Of a DNA stretch of 29,574 nucleotides, positions 1-7,785 are shown in pieces (within the stretch, counting starts at the first letter, position 1; the number at the start of each line of letters is the position of its first letter). The notes under the pieces are model-generated. The model was not told the origin of the DNA and made no database searches. It saw only the letters and a list, made by a program, of their open reading frames with translations. The position numbers and the translations under genes are program-made. This DNA comes from Clostridia bacterium (GTDB taxonomy: Bacteria > Bacillota > Clostridia > Oscillospirales > CAG-382). The DNA lies in assembly GCA_017560285.1 (NCBI GenBank), contig JAFYOG010000044.1, forward strand, positions 1 through 29,574, in the 5' to 3' direction.

Positions 1-854
1 AGGATATAAAAAATACGGGGGAAATGATAAAAGCCTTGGGTATGAACCTGCGCGCCGTATATATCGGCGGCGGTACACCTTCGATTTTAGACCCACAGCA
101 AATTAATGCGCTTTTGGATTGCATTAACCAAAGCGTAAATATTACCGATGCTACCGAATACACCTTCGAGGCAGGCAGACCTGATACCGTTACCAAAGAA
201 AAGCTGCTTGCCGTAAAGGAAAACGGTGTAAAGCGTATAAGCATAAACCCCCAAACCACCAACGACCAAGTGCTTTTAAACATTGGCAGAAAGCACACCG
301 TACAGCAGTTTTTTAACGCGGCGGAAACAGCGTTTTCGGTTGGGTTCGATACCTTAAACGCAGATCTTATTGCAGGCTTGCCCGGCGATACGAAGGAAAG
401 CTTTACAAAAAGCTTAGAGGACGTTATAAATTTGGGCTTTTCCAATATAACCGTCCACACTTTATCAATAAAGAACGCCGCAAATATGCGGTTTATGGGG
501 GACGGTTATTACGACCCTATGGGCGCCTTTGCACGGGAATGCGTTTCTTATGCCCACAACAGGCTTGCCGCATCTAACTATAAGCCCTATTATTTATACC
601 GTCAAAAAAATACCGTAGGCAACGCTGAAAATACGGGATATTCCTTGCCTAATAAGGAAAACCTATATAACGTGCTTATGATGGAAGAGCATTCCACCGT
701 ATTCGCCTGCGGCGCAGGGGCAATAACAAAGCTGGTAAGCCCCAACAGGGACGAAATTTTGCGCCACCCCTTCCCAAAATATCCTTACGAATATTTAAGC
801 GACAACAAAGACCTTGGCTTCGAGGATGCAAAAGAATTCTTTAGCCGATTTTGA
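1..854 (+). CDS. hemZ: HemZ-like coproporphyrinogen III dehydrogenase, 5' end cut by window
   Basis: C-terminal part of a radical-SAM protein of the HemN/HemZ family, which in Firmicutes is linked to oxygen-independent coproporphyrinogen III oxidation in heme synthesis. The frame is open from the left edge (codons before the ATG at 24 read DIKNTGE), so the ATG at 24 is internal. The Cys3 iron-sulfur motif lies outside the window. Visible are the SAM-binding glycine motif YIGGGTPS near the start, the LIAGLPGD motif of the barrel, and the HemZ-type tail with YYLYRQKN and GAGA. The stop at 852-854 overlaps the region holding the ribosome site of the next gene, which suggests co-transcription. 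Family assignment is firm. HemZ rather than another HemN paralogue rests on the C-terminal motifs and the Firmicute context. Confidence 0.85.
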   Translation, partial: DIKNTGEMIKALGMNLRAVYIGGGTPSILDPQQINALLDCINQSVNITDATEYTFEAGRPDTVTKEKLLAVKENGVKRISINPQTTNDQVLLNIGRKHTVQQFFNAAETAFSVGFDTLNADLIAGLPGDTKESFTKSLEDVINLGFSNITVHTLSIKNAANMRFMGDGYYDPMGAFARECVSYAHNRLAASNYKPYYLYRQKNTVGNAENTGYSLPNKENLYNVLMMEEHSTVFACGAGAITKLVSPNRDEILRHPFPKYPYEYLSDNKDLGFEDAKEFFSRF

Positions 855-868
855 AAGGAAGATGTGCT

Positions 869-1720
869 TTGACCGATTCTATCCGCAAAAAGATATCCGA
901 GGATGAACGCCATTACGAAACGGTACTGCAAAATGTTGCAGAGCATATTTGCAGTAATAATCAAATAAAAATAATTCTTATCGCAGGGGGCTCCTGCGCG
1001 GGTAAAACCACCACCACCCGTAAGCTTTCTAAGCTTATAACCGATATGGGCAGGGTTACCCATACAATTTCGTTGGACGATTATTACCGTAATCTGGACG
1101 AAAGCGTTTATCTTCCCGACGGCACCCGCGATATCGAAACCATAAACAGCCTTAGGGTAGATATGATAAAGGATTCTATGGAAAGCCTGCTTGCAGGCAG
1201 GGAAACCCCTGTTCCTATGTTCGATTTTAAAATCTCCACCCGTATAGATAATTACCGTACCGTTACCCTAAAGGAAACCGAGGTTGTTATCGTAGAGGGG
1301 CTTCACGCTTTAAACCTAAGCCTGTTTAAAGAAATACCCAATGCAGAATCGGTTTACAAAATCTATCTTTACGCTTCGGCAGGGGACGGCGCCGATTGCC
1401 GTTTTGTCCGCCGCTTGGTTAGGGATTCCCGCCATCGCAATTCCGATGCGCTGGAGATATATAACCTTTGGGCTAATATAAAGGCAAACGAAAAGGAATC
1501 CATCGTGCCCTTCCGCAAGGATGCAAACGTGGAAATAAACACCTTCTTCCCCTATGAGCGCAGTATTCTTAACGACGATGCCGTTGCCCATTTAGAGAAG
1601 ATAGAAAAAGACAGCAAATATTACGAAAACGCAGCTCGGCTTATAGAAATTCTAAAGCCCGTACCCCAGCTTACCGACGATTTCGTACCCGAAAATTCTT
1701 TGCTACGAGAGTTTATGTGA
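869..1720 (+). CDS. Uridine kinase / phosphoribulokinase-family P-loop kinase
   Basis: Predicted soluble nucleoside kinase of the uridine kinase/phosphoribulokinase family, about 283 residues. Walker A is GGSCAGKT at about residues 40-47. It is followed by the LDDYYRN substrate motif near 70 and a Walker B-like VIVEGLHAL segment. The frame is open from a TTG at 851, but the TTG at 869 has AAAGGAAG ending about 7 bases upstream and is preferred. Clostridial uridine kinase-like proteins often carry an N-terminal TGS/threonyl-tRNA-synthetase-like extension. None is present here, so this is the kinase core only. It lies between hemZ and the flippase and is probably in the same operon. The true substrate (uridine/cytidine or another nucleoside) cannot be read from sequence. 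Confidence 0.8.
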   Translation: MTDSIRKKISEDERHYETVLQNVAEHICSNNQIKIILIAGGSCAGKTTTTRKLSKLITDMGRVTHTISLDDYYRNLDESVYLPDGTRDIETINSLRVDMIKDSMESLLAGRETPVPMFDFKISTRIDNYRTVTLKETEVVIVEGLHALNLSLFKEIPNAESVYKIYLYASAGDGADCRFVRRLVRDSRHRNSDALEIYNLWANIKANEKESIVPFRKDANVEINTFFPYERSILNDDAVAHLEKIEKDSKYYENAARLIEILKPVPQLTDDFVPENSLLREFM

Positions 1721-1726
1721 TATAAA

Positions 1727-3442
1727 ATGAGTGAAAATACAGTAACAAAATCCGGCAACAGCTTCCTGCGGGAGGCGGTGATTTTAACAATCGCCAACTT
1801 TGCCGTAAAAATTATAGGGGTTGTATTTAAAATCCCCCTAACCGATATTTTGGGCCCCAGCATAGGGGTTTTCACAGCGGCTTATTCTATCTATGCAATG
1901 CTGTTTATGCTTAGCACCAGCGGTCTGCCCGTGGCGGTAAGCAAGCTTGTTTCTGCCAGCAACGAAAAGGGCAGAGGTGCCGAGGCAAAGCGTATAACCT
2001 ACCTTGCCACCCTTATTTTCGGCGGTATAGGTCTGCTGTGTACCGTGGCGCTGTTAATTTTTGCGCCGGATATCGCCCGTCTTACCAACCACGCAGACAG
2101 CGCACTTGCAATGCGGGTTATTGCGCCCTCGCTGTTCTTCGTTTGCGTTTGCTCGGCTATCCGCGGCCATTTTCAGGGCTTGCGCAATATGCGCCCCACC
2201 GCAATTTCCCAATTTATCGAGGCTTTCTTTAAATTCACCGTAGGCTTGGGTGCGGTAATGTACGCCCACGCCATGGAGGCAAGCATCCCCGTGCAGGCGG
2301 CTTGCGCCATAAGCGGTGTTACGGTAGGCTCGGTTTTAGGTACTGCCTTTACGCTGTTTTACCTAAAGTTTTCTAAAAAAAGCCTGCCTAACGATACCGA
2401 CAAAGAACGGGAAAGCGATAAAAAGCTGTTAAGGCTTATAGCCATCGTGGCTCTGCCCGTAACCTTTACCGCGGCAACCTTATATTTCTCGCAGTTTTTA
2501 GATACCTTGGTAATAGTAAATTGCTTGGAAGCGGCAGGGGAAAGCAAGGATACCGCCGATACTTTGTTTGCGGCATATACGGGGCTTTCGGTTCCTATTT
2601 ACGACCTGTTCCCATCTACCCTTGTGTTCCCGCTGGGCATAAGCATTCTTCCCACCGTTTCGGCGGCGTTGGCGGTAAAGCGCAACAACAAGGCAGGGTT
2701 TTTAACAAGACAAGCCCTGCGTATTTCCGCAATAATAGCTATCCCCTGCGGTGTGTTCCTTTTTGTGGCGGGCAAGGGCTGTATATCCTTAATATACGGC
2801 GCCGCCAAATGGTCAAAGCCCTTAATTATGGCTGACGGAAGCACTCTGCTGCCCTTAGATGCGGCGGCAAACTGCTTGGCGATACTTGCCGTTGCTGTGT
2901 TCTTTATTTCTATCGTTTCTATTTCAAATTCCTTGCTAAACGCCCACGGCAAATCCCATTTGCCCTTTATTGCGGTTTTAATAGGCATTGCGGTGCTTGT
3001 AATATCCGAAATATTACTGCTTCGCAGCCCCGTCGGCATTTACGGCGCGCCGTTAAGCTCGCTTATTTGCTATTTAGCCGTAATGTTTATCGACCTTTGG
3101 TTCATACGCAAATATTGCCACGTTAAGCTTAGCGCGTTAAAAATGTTCGGCAGACCTGCGTTGTGCGGTCTTATTTCCGCGGTGTTTACATATCTTGCAT
3201 ACAAGGGCACTTCGCTTTTCTGGTCAAGCTTTATAAGCGAAAACATAACCGGCCGCTTGCCCTCGTTGGTAATTTTGGTGGTAACGGGTACCGTAATGGT
3301 GGTTACCTACGCCGCCGCGTTGCTTATTTTTAAGGGCATTACCGAGGATGAGGTAAGATTGCTTCCCAAAGGGAATTGGCTTGCGGGCAAGCTGTTAAAT
3401 TTGGGCTGGATAAAGCCCTCTGCCGCAGATATAGAGGATTAA
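1727..3442 (+). CDS. SpoVB/YabM-family polysaccharide (lipid) flippase
   Basis: Integral membrane protein of 571 residues in the MATE/MOP flippase superfamily, closest in layout to the SpoVB/YabM branch. The sequence has about 14 hydrophobic segments, an N-terminal NSFLREAVILTIANFAVKI segment, and the motifs GLPVAVSKLV and RGHFQGLRNM typical of this branch. Family members move lipid-linked sugar precursors across the membrane in cell-wall or spore-cortex synthesis. It starts 6 bases after the kinase stop with no clear Shine-Dalgarno, so translation is probably coupled to the upstream gene. Immediately downstream is mazG, reproducing the Bacillus yabM-yabN order, which supports the YabM assignment over MurJ. 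The substrate is inferred only from the family. Confidence 0.85.
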   Translation: MSENTVTKSGNSFLREAVILTIANFAVKIIGVVFKIPLTDILGPSIGVFTAAYSIYAMLFMLSTSGLPVAVSKLVSASNEKGRGAEAKRITYLATLIFGGIGLLCTVALLIFAPDIARLTNHADSALAMRVIAPSLFFVCVCSAIRGHFQGLRNMRPTAISQFIEAFFKFTVGLGAVMYAHAMEASIPVQAACAISGVTVGSVLGTAFTLFYLKFSKKSLPNDTDKERESDKKLLRLIAIVALPVTFTAATLYFSQFLDTLVIVNCLEAAGESKDTADTLFAAYTGLSVPIYDLFPSTLVFPLGISILPTVSAALAVKRNNKAGFLTRQALRISAIIAIPCGVFLFVAGKGCISLIYGAAKWSKPLIMADGSTLLPLDAAANCLAILAVAVFFISIVSISNSLLNAHGKSHLPFIAVLIGIAVLVISEILLLRSPVGIYGAPLSSLICYLAVMFIDLWFIRKYCHVKLSALKMFGRPALCGLISAVFTYLAYKGTSLFWSSFISENITGRLPSLVILVVTGTVMVVTYAAALLIFKGITEDEVRLLPKGNWLAGKLLNLGWIKPSAADIED

Positions 3443-3443
3443 T

Positions 3444-4244
3444 ATGACAAAACAGAAACTAATGGCAAAAACAGAATATAATTTCGATGACCTTGTGGCG
3501 GTAATGCAAATCCTGCGCGCCCCCGGCGGCTGCCCTTGGGATATAGAGCAAACCCACCAAAGCATCCGCAGAGATTTGTTAGAGGAAACCTACGAGCTTA
3601 TAGAGGGTATCGATAAGGACGACCCTGTAATTATGCGCGAGGAGCTTGGCGACGTTTTGCTGCAGGTTATATTCCATTCCAACATTGCACAGGATAACGG
3701 CCATTTTAATATTAACGACGTTTGCAACGACCTTTGCCAAAAGCTTATAATCCGCCATCCCCACGTGTTTGGCGATATTAAGGTAACCGGCACCGAAAAC
3801 GTCCTTGCAAATTGGGACAGCATTAAAAAAGAAACCAAGCACCAAGAAAGCGATACGCAGGTTCTGCGCTCGGTTTCCCCTGCAATGCCCGCGCTAATGC
3901 GCGCTCAAAAAATCGGCAAAAAGGCAGGCAAGGTGGGCTTCGATTTCGATAACGCCCCCCAGGCTATGGAAAAGGTAACCGAAGAGGTTTTAGAGGTTAA
4001 CGCCGCTATAAAGGGCGGGAACCAAGACGCAATAGCCGAGGAATTCGGCGACCTGCTTTTGGCGGTGGTAAACGCCGCGCGCCTTGCGGGTGTAGATGCA
4101 GAACAGGCGCTTTTTAACGCCAACGAGAAGTTTTTAACCCGTTTTCAGCGGGTAGAGGAGCTTTGCTTAAATTCGGGCAACAGCGTTTTTGACACATCTC
4201 GTTCACAAAAAGAGCTTTTTTGGTTAAAAGCAAAAGAAAAATAA
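3444..4244 (+). CDS. mazG: MazG nucleoside triphosphate pyrophosphohydrolase
   Basis: Predicted house-cleaning NTP pyrophosphohydrolase (NTP to NMP plus pyrophosphate), 266 residues. It has two tandem MazG modules. The first carries GCPWDIEQTH and the metal-binding EEtyE...EELGDVLLQ pattern; the second carries EEVLEVN...EEFGDLLLAVVN. The length matches the stand-alone E. coli type (about 263). Bacillus YabN, which sits at this position, also has an N-terminal tetrapyrrole methylase domain, and that domain is absent here. The ATG at 3444 follows the flippase stop by one base and has AGAGGA upstream. An internal ATG at 3462 is a possible alternative. Confidence 0.93.
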   Translation: MTKQKLMAKTEYNFDDLVAVMQILRAPGGCPWDIEQTHQSIRRDLLEETYELIEGIDKDDPVIMREELGDVLLQVIFHSNIAQDNGHFNINDVCNDLCQKLIIRHPHVFGDIKVTGTENVLANWDSIKKETKHQESDTQVLRSVSPAMPALMRAQKIGKKAGKVGFDFDNAPQAMEKVTEEVLEVNAAIKGGNQDAIAEEFGDLLLAVVNAARLAGVDAEQALFNANEKFLTRFQRVEELCLNSGNSVFDTSRSQKELFWLKAKEK

Positions 4245-4297
4245 CGCAAAAACCCGCATAAATAGGGGAATTTTAGCATAAAAAATGCAAAAAACCC

Positions 4298-4326
4298 TTG
4301 CCAATGGGCGAAAATAATGATATAAT
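4298..4326 (+). promoter_or_regulatory. Sigma-A promoter of hup
   Basis: TTGCCA at 4298-4303 and TATAAT at 4321-4326 are separated by 17 bases, with TG at 4318-4319 giving an extended -10. It lies between mazG and hup, so hup can be transcribed on its own as expected for an abundant nucleoid protein. Confidence 0.85.
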
Positions 4327-4361
4327 ATGCTCAATCAAGATATTTGAAAGGAATTTAACTT

Positions 4362-4637
4362 ATGAACAAGTCTACTCTTATTGAAGCTGTAGCAGCTAAC
4401 GCTAACCTTAAGAAGAAGGATGCTGAAGCAGCTGTTAACGCAATGTTCAAGGCAATCGAAAACGAACTCGCAGCAGGCGGCAAGGTACAGATCGCAGGCT
4501 TCGGTTCCTTTAAGGTAAAGGAAAGAGCTGAAAGAACCGGCCGTAACCCCAAGACCAAGGCTGAAATCACCATCCCCGCTTCCAAGGCTCCTGCATTCAC
4601 CGCAGGCAAAGATCTTAAGGACGCTGTAAACAAATAA
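4362..4637 (+). CDS. hup: HU DNA-binding protein
   Basis: Histone-like HU/IHF-family protein of 91 residues that dimerises and bends DNA in the nucleoid. It begins MNKSTLIEAVA and contains the diagnostic GFGSFKVKERAERTGRNP arm segment and a conserved C-terminal AFTAGKDLKDAVN. GAAAGGAA lies upstream of the ATG. Codon choice (AAG, ATC, CTT, AGA) differs from neighbouring genes and resembles rpsP, as expected for very high expression. It has its own promoter and is followed by a strong hairpin. In Bacillus relatives hup is sometimes near yabN/yabO, so the location is ordinary. Confidence 0.97.
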   Translation: MNKSTLIEAVAANANLKKKDAEAAVNAMFKAIENELAAGGKVQIAGFGSFKVKERAERTGRNPKTKAEITIPASKAPAFTAGKDLKDAVNK

Positions 4638-4648
4638 GTTATTTCGGT

Positions 4649-4674
4649 ACAAGGCAGGGTAACACCTGCCTTGT
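4649..4674 (+). terminator. Hairpin after hup
   Basis: Perfect 10-bp stem ACAAGGCAGG/CCTGCCTTGT with a 6-base loop, 11 bases after the hup stop. It is followed by CTTAACTAAA rather than a T-run, so it may act as a leaky terminator or an mRNA 3' stabiliser. That would allow some read-through into rqcP. Confidence 0.55.
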
Positions 4675-4694
4675 CTTAACTAAAGCTGGTAATT

Positions 4695-4937
4695 ATGAGA
4701 TTAGATAAATATCTTAAGGTATCGCGTATAATAAAGCGCCGTACCGTGGCTAACGAAGCCTGCGGCGATAGCTTGGTTTCGGTTAACGGTAAAACCGTAA
4801 AGCCTTCCTACGACGTTAAAATCGGCGATGTTATAGAGGTTAAATACGGCTCCCGCGCGACAAAATTCCGCGTGGTTGCCATTAACGAAACCACCAAAAA
4901 ATCCGAAGCTTCCGAAATGTACGAGGTTTTGGAATAA
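4695..4937 (+). CDS. rqcP: RqcP (YabO), S4-domain RNA-binding protein
   Basis: Small S4-domain protein of 80 residues, the HslR/YabO family. In Bacillus this family acts in ribosome-associated quality control, helping RqcH add alanine tails on stalled 50S subunits. The whole protein is the S4 fold: MRLDKYLKVSRIIKRRTVAN at the N-terminus, then GDSLVSVNGK and IGDVIEV. The gene sits between hup and yabP exactly as yabO sits before yabP in Bacillus. The Shine-Dalgarno is weak. Function is inferred from orthology by sequence and position. Confidence 0.93.
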   Translation: MRLDKYLKVSRIIKRRTVANEACGDSLVSVNGKTVKPSYDVKIGDVIEVKYGSRATKFRVVAINETTKKSEASEMYEVLE

Positions 4938-4960
4938 TAAATCACGTTCCTTCATATTAA
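4932..4960 (+). promoter_or_regulatory. Possible sigma-E promoter of yabP
   Basis: GAATAATA at 4932-4939 and CATATTAA at 4953-4960 are 13 bases apart, resembling the sigma-E pattern (ATA-rich -35, CATA..-type -10, 13-14 base spacer). yabP and yabQ are sigma-E dependent in Bacillus. The region is AT-rich, so a chance match is possible. Confidence 0.35.
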
Positions 4961-4981
4961 TTAATAAACGGAGGAACGGAT

Positions 4982-5239
4982 ATGAACACAAAAACTCATT
5001 CTCTTGTATTGGAATCCCGCAATAAGCTAAGCCTAACCGCCATAGACGAGGTTATAAGCTTCGATGAAGATACCGTAAGTCTTGCCGTTGGCGAAACGGT
5101 GCTTACAATAACCGGCGATAGCTTGGCGGTAAAAAACCTTTCTATCGATTGCGGCGAGGTTACCGTAGAGGGGAACATTACCGCTATGGTATATTTCGAT
5201 AACGCACCCCGCAAAAAACGGCTTTTCGGTAAAAAATAA
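4982..5239 (+). CDS. yabP: Sporulation protein YabP
   Basis: Small YabP/YqfC-family sporulation protein, 85 residues. It shows the family pattern HSLVLESRNKLSLTAIDEV followed by the short beta-rich repeats DEDTVSLAV and GDSLAVKNLSIDCGEVTVEG. In Bacillus YabP is made in the mother cell during sporulation. A strong GGAGGAA site precedes the ATG. It is followed without a gap by yabQ. Function beyond the sporulation link is not known in detail. Confidence 0.92.
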   Translation: MNTKTHSLVLESRNKLSLTAIDEVISFDEDTVSLAVGETVLTITGDSLAVKNLSIDCGEVTVEGNITAMVYFDNAPRKKRLFGKK

Positions 5240-5734
5240 TTGCAAACCGATTATTTTTCCCAAACCCTGCTTGCTCTGTGGTCGGTTGCCGTGGGTGGGC
5301 TTTTGTGTGCAGTGTACGATATTTTCAGGGTAATAAGGCTAAGGCTTGGGCTAAGAAAGGGCATACCCCTTTTTATATGCGATTTTGCCTTTTGTATGTT
5401 TGCCGCAGTATGTATGCTGGTTCTGTTTTTCAACCTTACCTACGGCAAGGTAAGGGTATATGCCTTTTGGTTTGCGTTCCTTGGCTTTGGACTGTGGCGC
5501 ATAACGCTGGGCAGGCTTATTGTAGCCGCGCTTTTGTGGCTGCTTGGTAAGCTTTCGCATTTATTAAATATCGCAAAGCAACGCATAAAAAGGCGGTTTT
5601 TCGCCGTAATGCGTATTATATATACCAAAATTTACTGCCGCCGCACGCTAAAGCAAGCACATGGCGGGTTCAGACTGTTAAAAAGAAAGGATGCTGTAAA
5701 TGAACGAAACACAAAACAAACCGATGCGGGCTAA
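5240..5734 (+). CDS. yabQ: Spore cortex biosynthesis protein YabQ
   Basis: Membrane protein of 164 residues matching YabQ, which in Bacillus is a mother-cell protein needed for spore cortex formation. It has an N-terminal hydrophobic segment followed by YDIFRVIRLRLGL, then two or three further transmembrane stretches (about residues 42-63 and 72-105) and a basic C-terminal tail. The TTG start at 5240 directly follows the yabP stop, so translation is likely coupled. The last 35 bases overlap the start of divIC in another frame. The order yabP-yabQ-divIC is the Bacillus order. Confidence 0.88.
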   Translation: MQTDYFSQTLLALWSVAVGGLLCAVYDIFRVIRLRLGLRKGIPLFICDFAFCMFAAVCMLVLFFNLTYGKVRVYAFWFAFLGFGLWRITLGRLIVAALLWLLGKLSHLLNIAKQRIKRRFFAVMRIIYTKIYCRRTLKQAHGGFRLLKRKDAVNERNTKQTDAG

Positions 5735-5993
5735 CTTTGTAGTAAGAATAGCGTTTGTTTGCATATTTATATTTCTTTTTATTTCGGTTATAAATCTGCA
5801 AATCCAAATGAACGACCTACGCACTCAGGTAGAGGATAAGGTCTTAGCGCTTCAACAGCTGCAGGACGATATCGACGAAATGGAGCTTCGCCTTAACGAA
5901 CCCATTAACGATGCATTTATCGAGCGTGTCGCACGCGAGCTTGGCTGGCGCAGACCTAACGAGATTATATTTATAAACGGCATTCCGGGTTAA
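5700..5993 (+). CDS. divIC: FtsB/DivIC-type septum formation initiator
   Basis: Bitopic division protein of 97 residues in the FtsB/FtsL/DivIC family. It has a short cytoplasmic N-terminus, a transmembrane helix at about residues 13-31, and a coiled coil at about 32-67 (NDLRTQVEDKVLALQQLQDD). A C-terminal DIV segment contains VARELGWRRPNEIIF. In the divisome DivIC pairs with FtsL and contacts FtsQ/DivIB. AAAGGATG precedes the ATG, which lies inside yabQ (35-base overlap). Identification rests on the domain layout plus the position between yabQ and the S1 gene. Confidence 0.9.
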   Translation: MNETQNKPMRANFVVRIAFVCIFIFLFISVINLQIQMNDLRTQVEDKVLALQQLQDDIDEMELRLNEPINDAFIERVARELGWRRPNEIIFINGIPG

Positions 5994-6018
5994 ATTTACG
6001 GCTATTGGGGTTGGTGTA

Positions 6019-6357
6019 TTGTCCTATACTGTTGGTGAATCTGTAAATGGTGTTGTAAGCGGTATTACAAGCTACGGCGCCTTCGTTCGTTTAGAAAACG
6101 GCGAAACGGGGATGGTACACATATCCAAGCTTTCTGCGGATTTCGTTTCGGATATCCACAGCGTAATAAAATTAGGGGACAGCGTTACCGCAAAGGTGAT
6201 TTCCAACCAAAACGGCAAAATCGCCCTTTCTATGCTGCCCGATACCCCACCCGCTCCTAAGTGTGCCGATTTCGAATCGATGCTTTCCGCCTATAAAGCG
6301 GTAAGCGAAGCAAACCTTGCGGGCATAAACAGCCGCAACAAGAAAAAACGAAGATAA
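6019..6357 (+). CDS. S1-domain RNA-binding protein (YabR-like)
   Basis: Single S1-domain protein of 112 residues, matching the YabR/general stress protein 13-type gene that follows divIC in Bacillus. The S1 fold spans about residues 5-72 with VGESVNGVVSGITSYGAFVRL and GMVHISKLS. The tail is variable and ends NKKKRR, suitable for RNA contact. It begins with TTG at 6019, with TTGGGG 8 bases upstream. It is the last gene of the left operon, since a clear terminator follows. In Bacillus the next gene would be spoIIE, which is not present. Confidence 0.85.
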   Translation: MSYTVGESVNGVVSGITSYGAFVRLENGETGMVHISKLSADFVSDIHSVIKLGDSVTAKVISNQNGKIALSMLPDTPPAPKCADFESMLSAYKAVSEANLAGINSRNKKKRR

Positions 6358-6360
6358 TTA

Positions 6361-6386
6361 AAAGACGGTTCAAAACCGTCTTTTTT
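6361..6386 (+). terminator. Rho-independent terminator after S1 gene
   Basis: Perfect 10-bp stem AAAGACGGTT/AACCGTCTTT with a 3-base loop and a T-run at 6381-6386. It starts 4 bases after the S1-gene stop and closes the left operon. Confidence 0.9.
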
Positions 6387-6438
6387 ATTACCTTTATATA
6401 AATATTGCACAAATTTAATATATCGCAATAAAACATAC

Positions 6439-6470
6439 TTGACAATTTTATATAACCGTGCTACTATAAT
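6439..6470 (+). promoter_or_regulatory. Promoter of hpf
   Basis: TTGACA at 6439-6444. The 17-base partner is TACTAT at 6462-6467 with TG at 6459-6460 (extended -10). A full TATAAT at 6465-6470 sits 20 bases away, longer than usual. Either overlapping -10 would serve. AAAGGAG follows before the hpf ATG. Confidence 0.75.
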
Positions 6471-6511
6471 AGTAGACAGAGAGCTGTCAATATACTAAAG
6501 GAGATGGAACT

Positions 6512-7033
6512 ATGAAGATTAGAATTATTGCAAAGAAGTTCACCCTCACCGACGACGTACGCCCTTGGATAGAAAAGAAGCTTTCCAAGTTCGACAAGTT
6601 CTTCCCCGCAGATACCGAGGCAACGGTTACCGTGGGCAGCAATAAGGTTGGGGAACGTATCGAGCTTACCATCTACCGCAATGGCTCTATATTTAGGTCC
6701 GAGGTATCCGATAAAGATTATAAATGCGCCTTGGATACCGCAATGGAAAATATAGAACGCCAGATAAGAAAGAACCGCACCCGTTTGGAAAAGAAAATCC
6801 ACGTAAAGAAAGAGCTTTTTGCGGATATCGACACCGCCGAGGTAGAGGATACCATCTCTATCGGCAAGGTAAAACGGTTCGAAATGGCACCTATGTCCCC
6901 GGAGGAAGCTGTTTTGCAAATGAACCTGCTTCAGCATAACTTCTATATGTTCTTAAATTCCGAATCGGGCAGATACAACGTGGTTTATAAGCGTAACGAA
7001 TACGATTACGGCATTATCGAGCCTGCAGAATAA
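6512..7033 (+). CDS. hpf: Long-form ribosome hibernation promoting factor
   Basis: Long HPF of 173 residues, which dimerises 70S ribosomes into inactive 100S particles in stationary phase or stress. The N-terminal S30AE domain (about 1-105) begins MKIRIIAKKFTLTDDVRPW. The C-terminal dimerisation domain (about 120-173) carries KVKRFEMAPMSPEEAVLQM, NVVYKRNEYDYGIIEP and an HNFYMF core. AAAGGAG lies 8 bases before the ATG. The gene stands alone between two terminators with its own promoter, consistent with independent growth-phase control. Confidence 0.96.
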   Translation: MKIRIIAKKFTLTDDVRPWIEKKLSKFDKFFPADTEATVTVGSNKVGERIELTIYRNGSIFRSEVSDKDYKCALDTAMENIERQIRKNRTRLEKKIHVKKELFADIDTAEVEDTISIGKVKRFEMAPMSPEEAVLQMNLLQHNFYMFLNSESGRYNVVYKRNEYDYGIIEPAE

Positions 7034-7047
7034 TTTCATAAAATATT

Positions 7048-7077
7048 AAAGCAGACGGTTTAAACCGTCTGCTTTTT
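7048..7077. terminator. Terminator shared by hpf and the converging gene
   Basis: A 28-base perfect palindrome, AAAGCAGACGGTTT and its complement at 7048-7075, followed by T to 7077. The stop of the minus-strand gene is at 7080-7082, so the hairpin can end transcription from both sides. The T-run is better for the plus direction. Confidence 0.88.
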
Positions 7078-7079
7078 CG

Positions 7080-7754
7080 TTATGGCCGAGTACTGTTATT
7101 TAATGTATTGTCGTAATCGTAATACTTATAGGATTCGGGGAAATAGGCGTTTTCCATAGGGTCGGGCAAAAGCAGGTTTAATTCTATATTGTTTTTGCTA
7201 ACACCAATAGAAATATTGCATATCATATCCTCGTTATCATAAGCCACGTCAATACCGTTTATATAGTTTTCTATAAGGGTAACGGGTATAAAATATTCGC
7301 CGTCTTCGTAAAGAATGGGGGAGGAAATACGCACTGCGTTATCGTTAATAACCACCAACGAGGAATTTTTCGTGCACTTAATGCGGTTATCGGTGCCGAT
7401 AATAAATAACGTCATATCGTCGCCGTTGCCCGCCAAGCCAAACGAGCTTATTTCCGCCAAATATTCAAAGGGGATATAAAGCCCGTATTCGTTATTTGCA
7501 TCGGTTGTGGATATTTTATAAAGCAAATTTTCGTCATGATAAATGCGAACCGAATAAATATCGTCATTTTCCGCGCCGCTGTTAAAGGAATACCAAATAA
7601 AAGCAACGGTTAAAAGACTAAGAATTAAATAAGCGGCTAAAAATAATACAAGGAACGCCATTATGCCCGACAAATTGGATTTTTTACGCTTCGGCTTGCC
7701 GTTTTGCTTGCTTTTGGGGGAGGTATGTTCCTTGCCTGCGGTCTGTTCCTGCAT
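7080..7754 (-). CDS. Membrane-anchored extracytoplasmic protein of unknown function
   Basis: Protein of 224 residues that I do not recognise with confidence. It has a Lys-rich cytoplasmic N-terminus (KSKQNGKPKRKK, about 15-26) and one transmembrane helix at about 30-56. An exported domain of about 165 residues follows, with few positive charges and many Asp/Asn. The stretch around residues 130-185 (SSPILYEDGEYFIPVTLIENY) resembles the 'VPlR' repeats of copper-amine-oxidase-N-like stalk domains, a tentative match. There is no signal peptidase motif I would trust, so it is probably a single-pass anchored protein. AAAGGACG precedes the start codon. It is a single gene, divergent from clpC and convergent with hpf. 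Confidence 0.8.
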   Translation of the reverse strand: MQEQTAGKEHTSPKSKQNGKPKRKKSNLSGIMAFLVLFLAAYLILSLLTVAFIWYSFNSGAENDDIYSVRIYHDENLLYKISTTDANNEYGLYIPFEYLAEISSFGLAGNGDDMTLFIIGTDNRIKCTKNSSLVVINDNAVRISSPILYEDGEYFIPVTLIENYINGIDVAYDNEDMICNISIGVSKNNIELNLLLPDPMENAYFPESYKYYDYDNTLNNSTRP

Positions 7755-7785
7755 AATTTCACGTCCTTTCTTACTTAATAAAAAA

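Noticed and set aside
4274..4296. TTTTAGCAT/ATGCAAAA near-palindrome after mazG
   Set aside because: Very short A-T-rich stem with a loop of A and no T-run in the plus direction. It is just upstream of the hup promoter and shows no clear function.
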